From contig CM022671.1 of assembly GCA_012295275.1 (NCBI GenBank), forward strand, positions 33,263,927 to 33,323,926: a stretch of 60,000 bases of DNA, written 5' to 3'. Source of the stretch: Chrysomallon squamiferum (lineage: Eukaryota; Mollusca; Gastropoda; Neomphalida; Peltospiridae). This document shows positions 1 to 13,279 of the stretch, piece after piece. Each line of letters begins with the position of its first letter. Positions within the stretch are counted from its first letter, which is position 1. The notes below the pieces were generated by a model. It was given only the letters and a program-made list of their open reading frames with translations, was not told the origin of the DNA and ran no database searches. The position numbers were made by a program, and so were the translations under genes.

Positions 1-975
1 TGAGACTCTGTTAGCCAGGAGTGAAAGCTATAAACAAGTCGTTAGTACAGGAAACCTAATCCAAAACATAACCTGCTTCCACAGATTATGGCGATTTTCA
101 GGTTCATGTATATACAATCAGTCTGCTATGTCTGCAGATTATGCTCCTTTTAATACCTGTACATGATTTTTGCACCTATTTTGCATGGAATATGGGATGT
201 TTTCTACTCATCATTTGTTGTCCATGATAAGGGGAAAAAAAATTAAAAAATTAAAAAATTGAAAACAATGTTTAATGTGTCTTGAGAAGTTTATGCTTTT
301 TGTAGTAGGTTATTAATGTTTATCTGGTAAAAGAATAAACTGGCTGATAACAAACAGTTAGGTAGTGTGAATTACAAACATATCTCCATAATGTTCTCAA
401 AAATTATTATATAATAGAACAAATCAACAAACAATAAAAGTACCAACAATACAATGAATTGACATTAACCATCCAAATTAAATAGATTAATGGAAAAAAA
501 AAATACCAAACCCTCCCACCAAAAGTATTACTACTTGAAATTTTAACTAAAGTTATATATCTTAACAATATGAAATATGAACATTAACAGATGTAACTTT
601 TTATTTAATAAAATGGTAATGTTGGCAAGTAATAAAGGTGTTAGTCCTCTACTGGGGAACTATAATAACACAGCACATATCAAATAAATTTAACTTATCT
701 TTTTAAATATTAAACCATATAAAAAATTAAAAATAAAACATTTTTTAAAGCATTTATTACTGTGTCAACATTTTGTTTTGAATTTAAACAATCTTACGAG
801 AATATTTTGAAGTAAGCTTATCTTGAGGGAAAATGCCAAATTTAACTATCATAACTGAAAACCCCTGATAATAATTTGTGTTTGTTTTATCTTTCTTACA
901 TATAAACTTTATGAAATTAATGAAAACAATTATATTTCCTTGATGAAGGTTAATCCGCTTTTTTAGCCTATATTA

Positions 976-1007
<32 letters not shown>

Positions 1008-1008
<1 letters not shown>

Positions 1009-1090
1009 TCAATCCAAGATCATTGCACTGTGACACCAAGGGTCTTCACAATATCAGACAGATTTAATTTGCAGTTTTTAATATTTCCAT

Positions 1091-1097
<7 letters not shown>
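1008..1097. repeat. Direct repeat copy 1 (90 bp), between TA tracts
   Basis: This segment starts TTCAATCCAAGATCATTGCA and ends CCATATTGAAT. It recurs at 2139-2228 with two differences in 90 positions. Copy 1 is flanked on both sides by (TG)/(TA) microsatellite DNA. On the minus strand it reads through as KLNLSDIVKTLGVTVQ before a stop, which superficially resembles a helix-turn-helix. I cannot tie it to a known transposase. Confidence 0.85.
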
Positions 1098-1130
<33 letters not shown>

Positions 1131-2138
1131 TATATGTATATATGTATGTATGTATGTAATGTTAATAATGATAAAAAAAAATAGTATACAGTTAAAATAT
1201 AGGATAGTTTCAGTGTTGAATGATGAACTAAACAACTGGGAAAAGAATTTACAGTTTAATACACCAGGGAGATCATTAGCAAATGCATCTTTTAAGAAAA
1301 AAAACATCTTGGCTTCAAAACACTGTTTTTTAAAATCAATTTCTATGTTTTTTAAGTACAAGTATTTCATATAATGACATTTGCTAACTGTATATACAAG
1401 TATGTAATTTCATTACTGCCAAGTAACATTTTATAATAAAACTATTAAACATGATTTGTTCTTATTAATAGTTTTTAATTATTTCACATAGGGTGTACCA
1501 ATAATAATAATCAAAGATAATTATTATTATTTCTTAATATGTTTTACGTTTTTCAAAGAAAAGATTTTGAGACCATGGCAGATAATCTTGAATGTAATAT
1601 TCTGTAGTAGAAACATAAAGGGATACCAAAACACAAATTAGGATAATTTTATGTTCTGGTTGTATACTGTGTTACTTTTGTCAAATATAAAAAAAATTGT
1701 AATTCACAATCAGTCAACACATATTTCTAAATACTTAAAAAACATTTATAATCCATTAAATCACTACATAAGTGTTTCTAATGACCATAGGAGGTCACCT
1801 ATGATATTTTCTCTGCAAGCTGTAGCAGCATCTTTCCTTCTCTTGTATCAGTATTTAACAACAATTAGTCATTAATTTTATAATTTACCATATCATTAAA
1901 AATGTTTATCATTTATTCCTATACTATCATCAGTCTTCTGAGTCTTTTGAATAGTGACACACATAAAACTAAGCTGAATTCAGCATTTTTTGATAATGCT
2001 ATCTGGTTGAAATTATTTTATCTGCAGAAGAAACCAAATGTTGGCACTTCACGAGTGACATTATCTGTGCATCTGTCAATTTTAATCTGTCTGAAACTAC
2101 TAGCTGTAAAACTACTTCCCATTTAGTCCACCATTTCT

Positions 2139-2228
2139 TTCAATCCAAGATCACTGCACTGTGACACTAAGGGTCTTCACAATATCAGACAGATTTAATT
2201 TGCAGTTTTTAATATTTCCATATTGAAT
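2139..2228. repeat. Direct repeat copy 2 (90 bp)
   Basis: This is the second copy of the segment at 1008-1097, in the same orientation and about 1.13 kb away. It differs at two positions (ATCACTGCA for ATCATTGCA, GACACT for GACACC). The flanks do not share the TA tracts of copy 1, which points to a mobile or dispersed unit rather than a simple segmental duplication. Confidence 0.85.
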
Positions 2229-2373
2229 TATAAGATATTGATTTCAGCCTTTATGGCAATGTTTAATCAGAATAGACCCAACAAATCACATTAAATGTTA
2301 GTCATGATTTTTTAATAACATGAATTTTCTAGCTGAAAGTTTATAAATATTCCATATTTGGTATTGACACTAT

Positions 2374-2376
<3 letters not shown>

Positions 2377-2440
<64 letters not shown>
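2377..2440. repeat. (TC)32 microsatellite
   Basis: An uninterrupted TC dinucleotide tract of 64 bp, followed within 10 bases by a short (TA)n run. Confidence 0.98.
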
Positions 2441-2443
<3 letters not shown>

Positions 2444-3000
2444 ATGTGTATATATATATATAGGTAAACACATATGTGTATATATCTGAAAATATTTTCT
2501 AAATTTAATGTCATATTTATTATAAAACTAAATCATTCATTGTTTCTAATTACTATCTGATATCACTGCTATTTGTTTTGTGTTTAAAGCACATATCTTT
2601 TACACTGACTATCCACATCACTATAATTAACTACAGTAATGACAGCAGCAATAATAGTAGTATTGGCAATAGTAACAGTCAAAGTAGCCATTAATAGTAG
2701 AACAGCAATAACAGTTATGGTAGTCACATTATTAGTAGTGCTAGCAGCAGTGTTACTAGAAGATGTAATAATATTATATGGAAATATTGTTTTATTTATA
2801 GAAAATTTTATATTTTTGATTTTTTTTTTTTATCACTTTTCTTCAAAACCAGAAATAATTGACATTCATCAGTTTTCATTAAAAAAAGAAGAAAACGAAA
2901 ACAAAATCAACAAAAACCCTTTACCCTTCATTTATTTCCATTCACTGAGTTTTTCAACATTTCTGCATAACAAAGCAGTTTAATTAGATCAAATTCACAG

Positions 3001-3187
3001 CGACGTGAGATATATCTGATTAGACGAAGAATCCGCAGCGCAAACATTCAGTCAAAATAGCGACACAAAGCCTAAGAAATTAAGTTACACTGAGACACTG
3101 GTTTGAACTGTCTGACAGGATATTGGTTGCACAGAAGCAGAACGATAAGACTTGAGAATGATTTTAACTGTCCGCGCTGTTGAAACG
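3001..3187. promoter_or_regulatory. CpG-rich patch in CpG-poor intron; possible alternative promoter or enhancer
   Basis: I count ten CpG dinucleotides in about 187 bp (for example CGACGTGAG, GACGAAGAATCCGCAGCGC and TCCGCGCTG). Most neighbouring kilobases have almost none. The block has no long reading frame and no recognisable coding similarity. Prickle genes in other animals use alternative first exons, so an internal promoter is possible. A decayed repeat rich in CpG is the main alternative. Confidence 0.3.
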
Positions 3188-5109
3188 TTTGTAATCAGAT
3201 CTTATTAATTCTTCTTCCACTATACAGATAAATTGTGGATTTTTTTTTAACACTTATCTTTTCTTTTCTTTTAAAAAAAAAAAAAAAAAAAAAATAAATA
3301 AATTAATAATAAAAATAATGATTTAGTTCTTTAATTTTATTAATACATTTGAATGATTTTCAATGATGAGTCATCATTTATTTAATATTCTATGGCTGAA
3401 GAAGGATTTTTCCATATTTTTATTAATAAAACCAATTAACCAAAAAAAAAAAAACCAATTCTAAAACAGATATATTCCTTACTTTCATATTCATACCTCT
3501 CACCATTTCTATTTATCAGTTTTAAAATATATCTAAACCTATCCTAGGATTTTATAATACAACACTGACCTTATAATAAAAAAATAATTCAAGATATTAT
3601 ACTTTGATTCTGAAAAAATAACTATGCTTATACTGAAGAAATATAAATGTAAAGCTAATTCAATCTTTCTATCTTGTGAAAGAAAACAGATCTCTACCCT
3701 GAACCATCCCAATCTGGAGATAAAGAAGGAAAAAAAGTTCTTTCCTTTCTTGTTTGTTAAATTATAACACTAATGATGCAGAGAACATTAATCAGGAACA
3801 ATTTTCCCATGACAGCTTAACTAATCTTACACAGTCTATCTTTTTAATCCAACATGCTTTCTGAAACACTTCATTCCAGTATTTTGATGAAAACCGTTTA
3901 CCCTAAATCTCTATTTCTTTGCACTAGAATGAACAAGTGTTATTCAAACAGACAAACACAAGTCAAACAAATAGCATTTCTTGACACCATGCATCCTGAA
4001 AGCAGTTCTTTGATGGCTGGCTGGCTAATTTATCCATTGATTTCCAGTGTTATCAAATTGTGCCTGGCACTTGATACATTAAGCATTAGTTTTGGCAAAG
4101 CCTATGCCAATTCATTATGTGAGTTACTGTGGAGTATTTGCACCATTGCTCATAACTTGCAGATACCATCATTTGAAATGACTGCCAAACCATCTGGATA
4201 CATATTGAGATAAAAAAAAGAGAGAAAAAAAGATAGTGTTTAGGAAAGATGATGCACCATTTCGCAACAAGGGAAAAGCAACAGGTTTTTATAGACTTCC
4301 ATCTACAAGGTGCTAAAAGCTTTTGCAATGATTTTAAGTGGACCACACAAGTGGAACATGATTCAAAAGCTTTGCCAAAGATGCATCTATTATTAGTGAG
4401 TCTATCTGTCTGTCGTGGGAAAGAAAGGGAACTGTGACTTCAGTGCATTATTATTATCACATTTTTAAAGTCAGTGGTAATAATTTTGAAAAATTAAACA
4501 GAATATACATTTGGTTAAATTGCACACACATACACTTAAACACATGCACAATTTAAAATTTTTGTTTCATTTTTAATGGGTTTTTTATTTAACTTTAGAA
4601 AGTTCAGATCACTATTGTCAATTATAATACTTGTTACAGTTATACGTTTGGATTCTAAACTGATTCAAAATGTGACATTATAAACCTAGAAATATGAAAC
4701 CAGCAGGGGAAAACAAAATTTTTAAAAAAGAAGAAAAAAACAAAATGAAAATGAAAGAAAATAAAATAAAATTAATTTTTTTTTACTAGATTTCAAATTT
4801 GATTTTGCTTCCAAACTATGGGCTATTTTTATTGATTATGTGAAACCTACCAGAATTACAACAGTTAAAGACAAGACAACAATTACAATAATAAGTAACA
4901 TACTGAATACTGCATTTCAGAACATAATTTCACTATAAAAATATCCTATTCAAGTACATATTAAGCACTAACTTCTAAATAAAACATCAGTGGGACTATC
5001 ATATTACATGAATACAAACAAAATTAGATTTTTGTCTTTCAAGTATATTTAGAAAGAAATTACAATTATTTTTATACCAATATATGAGCTAAAAACATAC
5101 ATAATATTT

Positions 5110-5460
5110 TCAAAAACTACGGGACGACATCATGTACTGAAATTAGTGGCACTGTGAATTGGCAGTAACAGCAAGACAGCACTGTAAGTGGATTCACACT
5201 GCATGGCAGCACTTTGTTAAGAACATTTTAATTCTCTTCTGAGCCATTTCTCTCCATTTAAAAGGTTTTTATGCAAACACTTTGCAGAAAGGCTAATGTT
5301 GACAGTCTGGCTAATGGTGCCATTACCAGAACATTTAATTAATTTTATAATGTTTGAACAATACACGACTAACTGTTTTGAGATGCTATCAATAACTCAT
5401 GCTGAAGAACAGTTTTTATAGAGGCCTGGACAAGCACTGGCCATCTGTTGAAACCAGTTA
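5110..5460. promoter_or_regulatory. Higher-complexity non-coding block, candidate conserved intronic element
   Basis: The stretch lacks the homopolymers and microsatellites of its surroundings and has several small words typical of regulatory DNA (TTTAATTAATTTTA, CATGGCAGCAC, GCTAATGTTGACAG and GCTAATGGTGCC, the last two about 20 bp apart). No frame codes for anything recognised. The judgement is compositional only. Confidence 0.25.
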
Positions 5461-5565
5461 GCAAAAAATATTAAAAAGTAATATATGGAGGGACATAGAA
5501 ATCTGGAGAATGGTTGAAATAATTTAAAGTGTACCAGTGATTGATAGATAAACATTTTATATGTG

Positions 5566-5566
<1 letters not shown>

Positions 5567-5617
<51 letters not shown>
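5567..5617. repeat. (TG)n microsatellite
   Basis: About 50 bp of near-perfect TG repeat, ending in TATGTGTGAGAG. Confidence 0.97.
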
Positions 5618-5626
<9 letters not shown>

Positions 5627-7219
5627 AGTGAAAGTTTAATCCCTATCAAGCTGTACTTGTTTTGTACATTTTGTTATGTTTCAATATGACTGTAGAGTTT
5701 GTTTGAAGACTAATTTTTATTGATAATAAAATTCTGGAAAGAGTACAAAGTTTTTAATTCTGGTGTTATATAATGCATTGCAGATTTATGCATCATTAAT
5801 ATATTTTAAAGATCATATTTTTCAAATTGCTCAATTGCTATGCAGTTTTTCATTCATAATAATAATAAAATATATATAAAAAAGAAAGAATATCCATCTT
5901 TTGGGATTATGATTTGGCCAAGCTGAATTTTAGACAAAAATTCAAATTAAAAGACTGGCATTTAATTTGCTTAATTATTTACAACATTTAATCCAACTAT
6001 TATGACCATATATTAACCATATCAGTTATAGCATTAACAAACATTTCCCCAAAGAAAAAAGCAAACAACTAACACAAACAGAAAAAAAAAAAAAAAATAC
6101 AAATAAACAAACCATATGCTAATGATTAATATTGATGCAATAAACAACTTTCTTCACTGAAAATTGATTAATCCACACAGATTTATAATCAGCAGTTATC
6201 AACAAACCACTTTCTGACAATAACTATGTACTTCACAAAAAAATCCCACCACATTATCACTGATTGTTATCAGTATGATACATTTGGCTGACTGGCTGGC
6301 AGAGATTGGTGGTAACGATACAGGTGTGAGTGTGTGTGTGTGTGTGTTAGATCAGTAATCAGTTACCTGACTGATAGCTCACTTAACAATGTGTTGACAT
6401 ATTAATATCCAACTTAAGCTGTTGTAGTGTCGCCAGAAGGCTGTGAGAAGAGGCAAAGTGAATTAACTTTCACACAACCTGTACATGCTATTTTACTGAT
6501 TTTCCTGTTGTTGTTTTTTTCATGTTAATACTTTTATTTCATTACTTTTTTACTCTAATTCATCAAAATTAATTTTTATTTAATACATTCTGGTTTTTAA
6601 ATTTTCTTCAGTTTATTTATTTATTTATTTTTGTTTTTATTTTATAATTAACTATCTATAAATAAAACTTCATGATAAAGGAAAAATGTCTACCAAGGAC
6701 TCTTGGAATCTCCATTTAGCAGTAAAAATTCAACACAAAATAGTACAATGGATACACTGAGGAGAATTGATCCTTAAACCATCAGGTGAAATATCACAAT
6801 GAAATGTTCCCTTTAAAGCTAATAGAAAACTTTAAAAAGCTATATTACTTTCACTGATCATGTTACTTTCCCATGAGAAAAGCAGAACTCAACACTGTTC
6901 AAGCACTGTGAAGGCAAGCTGTTCCACAATGCAGTCTATCAGTTGGCCAAATAATAATGGACACAGTGATCCATTACAACATTAAAAACTGGTTTACAAA
7001 AAAATTAAAAAAAATTCTCTTCTTTTTTTTTTTTTTCTTTTTTTAAAGTAATAAGAGTAGAAATAAAATAAAATAATCAACAAAAAAAAAAAAAAAAAAA
7101 AATAAACAATATATAAAAAATAAAATAAAATAAATATTTTCATATGATAGTGTTAGTGTGCACAATGTTATTTATCAAAAGTAAACAATCATAAAATAAT
7201 TATTCATAAAAAAAAAAAA

Positions 7220-7245
7220 AATAATAATAATAATAATAATAATAA

Positions 7246-7281
<36 letters not shown>

Positions 7282-7296
7282 GAAGAAGAAGAAGAA
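7220..7296. repeat. Compound (AAT)n(AAG)n microsatellite
   Basis: An A-run leads into AAT triplets that switch to AAG triplets at about 7248, with one interrupting T (AAGTAG). The compound structure suggests successive expansion from an A-rich seed. Confidence 0.95.
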
Positions 7297-7787
7297 CAAC
7301 AACAGTAACATAAAAAATGTATAATTATAATGTAACATATAAATTATAATTTATGACTATTCTTTCTAATTTATTCAGTCATGACCTTAACTGTTTTTCA
7401 CTTTCTTGACACATTACACATTTTATAGTGTGTGTATGACCTTTGGTGTTTATTAATGACGAAATAACAAAGATTTTGATTTAATCTGTATTTAAATGTC
7501 ATGAACATGTCCTAAAATTATGGTAAGTGGGTTTTTTTGCTGTCCACCAATGTAGTGAAAGTTCAGTCAGTAACAATTTAAATGAATAGTGTTTATTAAT
7601 ATCATAAAAGAAAAACAATTTAATAGAAATAAATAAAAACAAAAATATATTGGACTAAATGCCTCGCTGAATTATATAAATGTGAACGGGCTATAAGTCA
7701 GTGTATAAAGTTATACCTACAGACAGTCACTAGATCATACTCCTCCATGTATAAAATTAGTTATTTCCTGTTTCAGATGATGCCATA

Positions 7788-7866
7788 TAAACTAGTTTAC
7801 TAAAATCCTGTGGTGTGTGCTTCCCTATCTGTGTGAATGTTCATATAAAAAAGATGTAGCTTGATT
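7788..7866 (+). mobile_element. Decayed SINE body fragment, mollusc tRNA-headed SINE type
   Basis: The words CTAGTTTACTAAAATCCTG, TGGTGTGTGCTTCCCTATCT and GTGTGAATGTTCATATAAAA follow, in order, the body of a widespread molluscan SINE (actggtata.caaaggc.gtgg, tatgtgctatcctgtctgtg, gga.ggtgcatataaaagat). The head and the 3' tail are not recognisable. The match is from memory of the family, without an alignment program. Confidence 0.55.
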
Positions 7867-9234
7867 CTTTTTTTAATTTTTGATTTTTGTAATCTTCTGG
7901 GAGATCATCTAATAATTAATTTTAGAATATGATAATCTAAAATATGATGCCATTAAGCCAATAGTCTCATTAAGCAAATAATGGGTAGAGATAAACTTTA
8001 ATAAAAATAAAAATCTACTATTTCTTGCTTCAAAATTACATCCAAACTCCTATAAATAAGGATATTTAAAAGATACTTTAAATCACCAGAAGTCTTATTT
8101 CATCTTAAAGTGCTTTCTTTTTGCAGACAGATGCAAAGATTAAAAATAACCTAAAAATAGATGGCAGTCAAGACATGCCTACATATTTATCTGAATTATG
8201 AGTAGAATCACTGAAACTTCACAAGACATAAACAGTTTGATAAAATCAGGATGAGATAACTCTAATACATAGACTAAGAATATTTTGTGAGACTGATACC
8301 TTCACATATGGTTTTGTGGCTTCAGCAAGGAACACATTCATCATAAACATGCAATCTGGAATCAGCTTACTATATTTTCATTTCATAACATGATCATTTC
8401 ACCTTAAACAAGAATCTGTTTCAAAGCAGGAAAAAAGTGGATGGTTTTGTTTTTCAATGTTTATTTTATTTTTTGCTTCACAGAATGAGTTAATAGCAGT
8501 AAATATCATGTTTATACAGATGAACATGTGGCTTGAACTTCTAAAATAAAAAAAGAATAATAATCTGCTGATGAACATCCTTGAATGGAGGGGATGATGA
8601 AAGAGGCAACAGAAGATAATTTTATCAGGAACTCCTGTTCAGTTGATGTATTACGATTTGCATTTCCTCTCAATCATTAACACATTTTCGCATTTTGTTA
8701 ATTTGCATTTCACACATGCACTTCATATAATAAAAAAAAATTCTGCACAAACATTTCAAATATTATGACTGATTAGTTTCTCATACACTTTTTATATCAT
8801 TATCCATGTTTATGTTTGACTCATATAACTTTGTATTATCAAGATTCACATTTTGCTCTCTCTTATATATTTGTTATTATCATGCTTCATATTTCTTTCT
8901 CAGTTTTCTAAACAGCATTAATCAAGTGAACAGTTTACAAAGTTGAGACAGGCTGGAAATATCTGTGGTGTGATATATATATTCTCTGAAGATTAAACAG
9001 ACAAATGTTGCATTTTATTTAAATACCAGTTGTCTAAAAACAGCTTTTTAAAAATAATTCTGTTCATTTTTAAACTGACAAACCTGAAACTAGTTGTGGG
9101 AATTTGTTTCAACTTCAAGCAAATCTGTGAATATTAAGTGTAGAGGTACTGATCTTTATGTTGAATATTAAGAATAATCTGTAATCCTTCTTCAGGAGCT
9201 TAATTACTTGTAAAATTAGTTATATTTAAAAAGA

Positions 9235-9242
9235 CATCTTAC
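9235..9242 (-). other. Splice donor of the prickle exon
   Basis: Read on the minus strand, the exon ends GAACAG and the intron starts GTAAGATG, a near-consensus 5' splice site. The break falls between codons, right after the PEQ of the Prickle signature. Confidence 0.88.
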
Positions 9243-9423
9243 CTGTTCAGGTTTAAGTCCAGGAGGCACCCAGGTATATTCTTCAAGAGGACAGCCACTG
9301 TCATCATCAGATGTTGAATTACGTTTGGCATCATGGATGAGTCTGGGAATTGTTCTGTCTTGGTCTCCTCTTGCAGCCATGTCATGAGCTTCAGGAGGAC
9401 ACTTGCAGTGGCGGCATATTTTT
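9243..9423 (-). CDS. prickle: Internal coding exon of a Prickle-family planar cell polarity protein (N-terminal Cys-rich segment and start of PET domain)
   Basis: Prickle is a cytoplasmic PET-LIM scaffold of the core planar cell polarity pathway; it works at the membrane with Van Gogh/Vangl and opposes Frizzled-Dishevelled. On the minus strand this 181-bp exon begins with one base of a split codon (intron phase 2), runs 60 codons without a stop and ends in phase 0. It starts [14 protein letters not shown], a cysteine motif resembling KICRNCKC in the N-terminal region of the related protein Testin. A basic linker (RLIHDAKRN) follows, then STSDDDSGC and [15 protein letters not shown], which is close to vertebrate Prickle1 ([24 protein letters not shown]) at the start of its PET domain. 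The sequence DDDSGC plus WVPPGL.PEQ separates Prickle from Testin and LMCD1. A consensus donor follows PEQ, and a stop appears about nine codons into the intron. The rest of PET and the three LIM domains must be encoded below position 1. Which Prickle paralogue this is cannot be told. Confidence 0.93.
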
Positions 9424-9440
9424 CTATAAGAACAATGAAT
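9424..9440 (-). other. Splice acceptor of the prickle exon
   Basis: On the minus strand the intron ends TGTTCTTATAG, a short T-rich tract and AG directly before the first exon base. The tract is modest. It leaves one base (A) completing a codon split by the intron; with Testin as a guide this would be the last base of an Arg codon (WR|KICR), which is inference. Confidence 0.75.
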
Positions 9441-11329
9441 ACATAAGTTAATGTTTATATTAATAAAAATTTACTGATAAAATAATTTAGACATTTATTT
9501 ATTATAATAGAAAATGTGAAGAATCCCTGGGAAAAACAAAGAAAACAAAACAAAGCAACACTAAATGTTATTCTGTTATTCAATATAAAGAACAATCTTT
9601 TCTTTTTCTTTTAAGCACTGTGATTTATGATGGTGAAATGATTCAGTCTACAATGACTATTTTCTCTTTCAGTTCTCCCAAAATAATCCATTCAAATAAT
9701 TCTTTCTTTACTAACAGATTGTGAATAAATGCAAATGTACAAATTTTTCATTACTGTTTGGCATTTTATACAATCTGAGACTAAACACTTTACAATTTAT
9801 CTTTTAAAGATAAAACAACTGTAATGTAAAGTTTGGTCATCTTCTCCACACATCCAAACAAAAGTTAGAAATAATTCAAACTATCTTTTCAATCTCTATT
9901 ATTTGACATTAAAACTTTTGTTAATTAAGTTTAACTCAAGTATGTTTTAACACCACCACTTACATGTGATCTCGATTTAGAACAAAACACTGCCACATAC
10001 TTCAGTTAAAACAGAAAGTATGATAAACTGACTGTCAACATCGTAATGTGTATGAAAACTGATGACCACCAGTTGCAGTGGCTCGATCCATGATTTTTGA
10101 ACACTATTATTATTTTTTTAATTCTTGAAATGTAAATCCAACAAAGGCAGATAAAGCCTGCGTAACATCTTCACTCCCACTGGAGCTCTTAGTCTTAGAT
10201 AAAACTGATGAATTGCTAATCGGCACCACAGCTAATCAATAAGTGATGGTCAAAGTGACCCTCTGATACACTATTAGGAAAGAGATGTGTAAGTCTGAGT
10301 GATGTGCTAATTGGGAAGAGATCTGGAATGAATGATGGGTTCATGGAAATTTTACTATCTGAATAACTATTTTGTTTAGTTCACTGGTTATCCAAAAATC
10401 CATGGATCTGTTGCCAGCCTCAGTTATGAAAATATCAGAAAGTAATGTGAAAAAGTAACGAAAGAAAATAAAGCTGTATGAAGTAATGATAATTCTTCTT
10501 CAAGTTTTACAAGTTCTTTTCAATTTAGTTTTTCATTTAGGTTATTTTTTTTATCTTCAACTCATATCCTGCATTATGATGGCTTAGAGCAATTTGAAAA
10601 TCATGTATTATGTATTAACAGATATGCTATGCAATGAGTTCATGTAAGGATAAAACGAAAGGTTAACATATTAATGTGAAAGTCATCTTCAAAGCTACAT
10701 CATATAAAAAATATTGATGATGAATGAATTAATGGATGAATAGAAAGAAAGGATAAATAACTGTGCAGTGGATGAACGAACACATGGATAGGTACTTGAT
10801 GAATGGATGGATATCTTTGAATGTATGTATAACAAATGAATACAAAATCACCTCTCATACAGATGGGTGAATTTAATCAAAAACCACCTGTGTTAGAAAT
10901 TAAGATTAATTATGCCTAGCATATTGCACAGATGAAGTGAACATCACATAGCATTTTGCCATAGGTTAATTTTATAACAAATATGAATCACATTCATTCT
11001 GAGGAGTTTGCACAAGAGAAAGGATTATTAAATTTTATAAAAAATAAAAAAATTATAAAGAATGATTAAAAAATATAAAAAGATATTTATAAACAACAAA
11101 AATAACTGTAACTGCAAAAATAATAAATTAGTGGAGAACAAAGCAATTAATCATTTTAAATAAGCAATAATTCAAACAATGGAAGTACTTGAGGTAAAAG
11201 TGTTTAAGCATTTGAAATATTAATTTCTAACTTCTCTTGAGAATGATTTAATATCACACACACGTGCACGCACCTATATCAATTACATATACAGGTGTAT
11301 CTTTGCCTATACTTGAATATGTGTGTATA

Positions 11330-11635
<306 letters not shown>

Positions 11636-12551
11636 ATTTTATATGATGTAGTTTTGAGGATGACTTTCACATTAATGTTTTAAATTGCTCTGTAAAAATT
11701 GTTAACTATTCAGGATTTTTGTTTCAACCTTGTTTTGGCCACAGCCCTTTTAGGAACTCTTCTTAGGTTTCAGAACATACTGTCAGAAAAGGATACAACA
11801 GGAAAATATAGTCATCAAATCCCCTTCTCACATTTTTCAGGCTGTGGCTAACTTCAAATGTGCCTAGCCCTCAATGAAAATGGATGCTCTAGATTATTAT
11901 TTTAAAATAATTTTTATTATTATTATTTTGTTTCTGTGCTCAGTCTTTGTATATTATTCATAGTATACAATCACATAGCTGGACATTTATTTTATGACCA
12001 ATATTAATATACAAGGAGAAGAAAGAAATATAAAAAAATAAATAAAAAATTGAAAGAAATGAAATAAAATAAGTTTGCCTATTGAATCTTCATTGAAAAT
12101 TTATATTATATTGGAATATGTTCTGCTTTCAACTACATGCATATTATTTTTACGGCCCTATAAATATTTTTATGCATGAACAACATGAAACATTTGCAGA
12201 ATAAAATAACTGTTTTGTATGAAGTGTGGCCTGGTCCTGTGGGAAAATGTGAACAAGCAATACATTCACTCTTTAATCTCCTGCTTGTTGGACTAGATCC
12301 ACCAGAGATTGTGTAATTTAGTGCACTGATCAAAAACACTTAGTGATTGTATCATAACCATTGTAGAGGCTAGCTTCACGTCTTCACAGAAAAATAAGTA
12401 TGATAATTCAGTGAAATGTATGTCAGAACCTATCAGGAGGCTTTGATGTTGAATAATCTCTAAGGCAATGTGCAGAATAAATATATTTGGATTTCCAGGT
12501 ACTTGTATGAAAATATTGTGTGTAATTTTTTTAAAGACCACTACTACTTCC

Positions 12552-12553
<2 letters not shown>

Positions 12554-12582
<29 letters not shown>
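12554..12582. repeat. (AAT)n microsatellite
   Basis: A short AAT triplet tract that degrades into ATAACAACAACAATAAC. Confidence 0.9.
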
Positions 12583-12584
<2 letters not shown>

Positions 12585-13279
12585 TAACAACAACAATAAC
12601 AAAAAATTAATCAACAAATCAAACTTTAAAGAAGCAAATTATTATAGCAATTTTACTAGCAATAAATATTATTTTAAATACATTTTCTAACAAATGACAA
12701 TGTAACAGTTATTAAAAATGAAAATGAAAATGCTCTTAAACATTTAATTTTATATTCATGTTGCTTCAAAAAAATATGTGAATATTTGAAAACATGAAAA
12801 TTACATTAAAAAAATAAAGTAATAATGGCTTTGCATTTTACATTGTAAATTCAACACATCTAATACAATATCTGCATATATTAACTGTAAGACTAAATTA
12901 TCATTATTTCTGTTATGCAGTCTTTTTATCCAAGTCCTTTAATTTCATGTCAGTTATATGTCATCTTATAATTAATCTTTAATATGAGTGATCATGAGAA
13001 ATTAAAACAAAAATATTACACACAACATGGATAATTTTATTTGTAAATTGCTGTCTTTCATTTCTTTTAAACAAACAAAAACAAAGACATAAATGATTAT
13101 TAAATTAAATTTTAGTCAAGCTTTTTAAAGAAAAAATTTAATTAAGGAAAGCATTTGCAAAATTGATTCTGATTTGCCTTTGTGAATCTGTAGCTTAAAA
13201 CTGTTTAACACCACAAGAAAAGGGAATATAAAAGTCTAATTCTATTTCCTATGTTTTCAAGTATAAAAAAGACAGATCA

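Larger units (their letters stand above)
1..9242 (-). other. Intron of the prickle gene downstream of the PET-start exon (3' end outside window)
   Basis: No further PET or LIM coding sequence is visible on the minus strand between the exon and position 1, so this intron is at least 9.2 kb long. It is AT-rich and full of A/T homopolymers and microsatellites. Distinct pieces inside it are a 90-bp repeat pair, a (TC)32 tract, a CpG-rich patch, a higher-complexity block near 5.1-5.5 kb, a SINE fragment and an (AAT)(AAG) tract. Stretches such as 3300-5100, 5620-7200 and 7870-9230 hold nothing I can name. Confidence 0.7.

Noticed and set aside
3854-4213. 119-codon + strand open frame
   Set aside because: No domain, no repeat of the pattern on the coding strand of prickle, and residue use resembles random AT-rich sequence.
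4250-4340. Possible minus-strand SINE body near AGCAACAGGTTTTTATAG
   Set aside because: Only scattered matches to the family; neighbouring expected words are absent.
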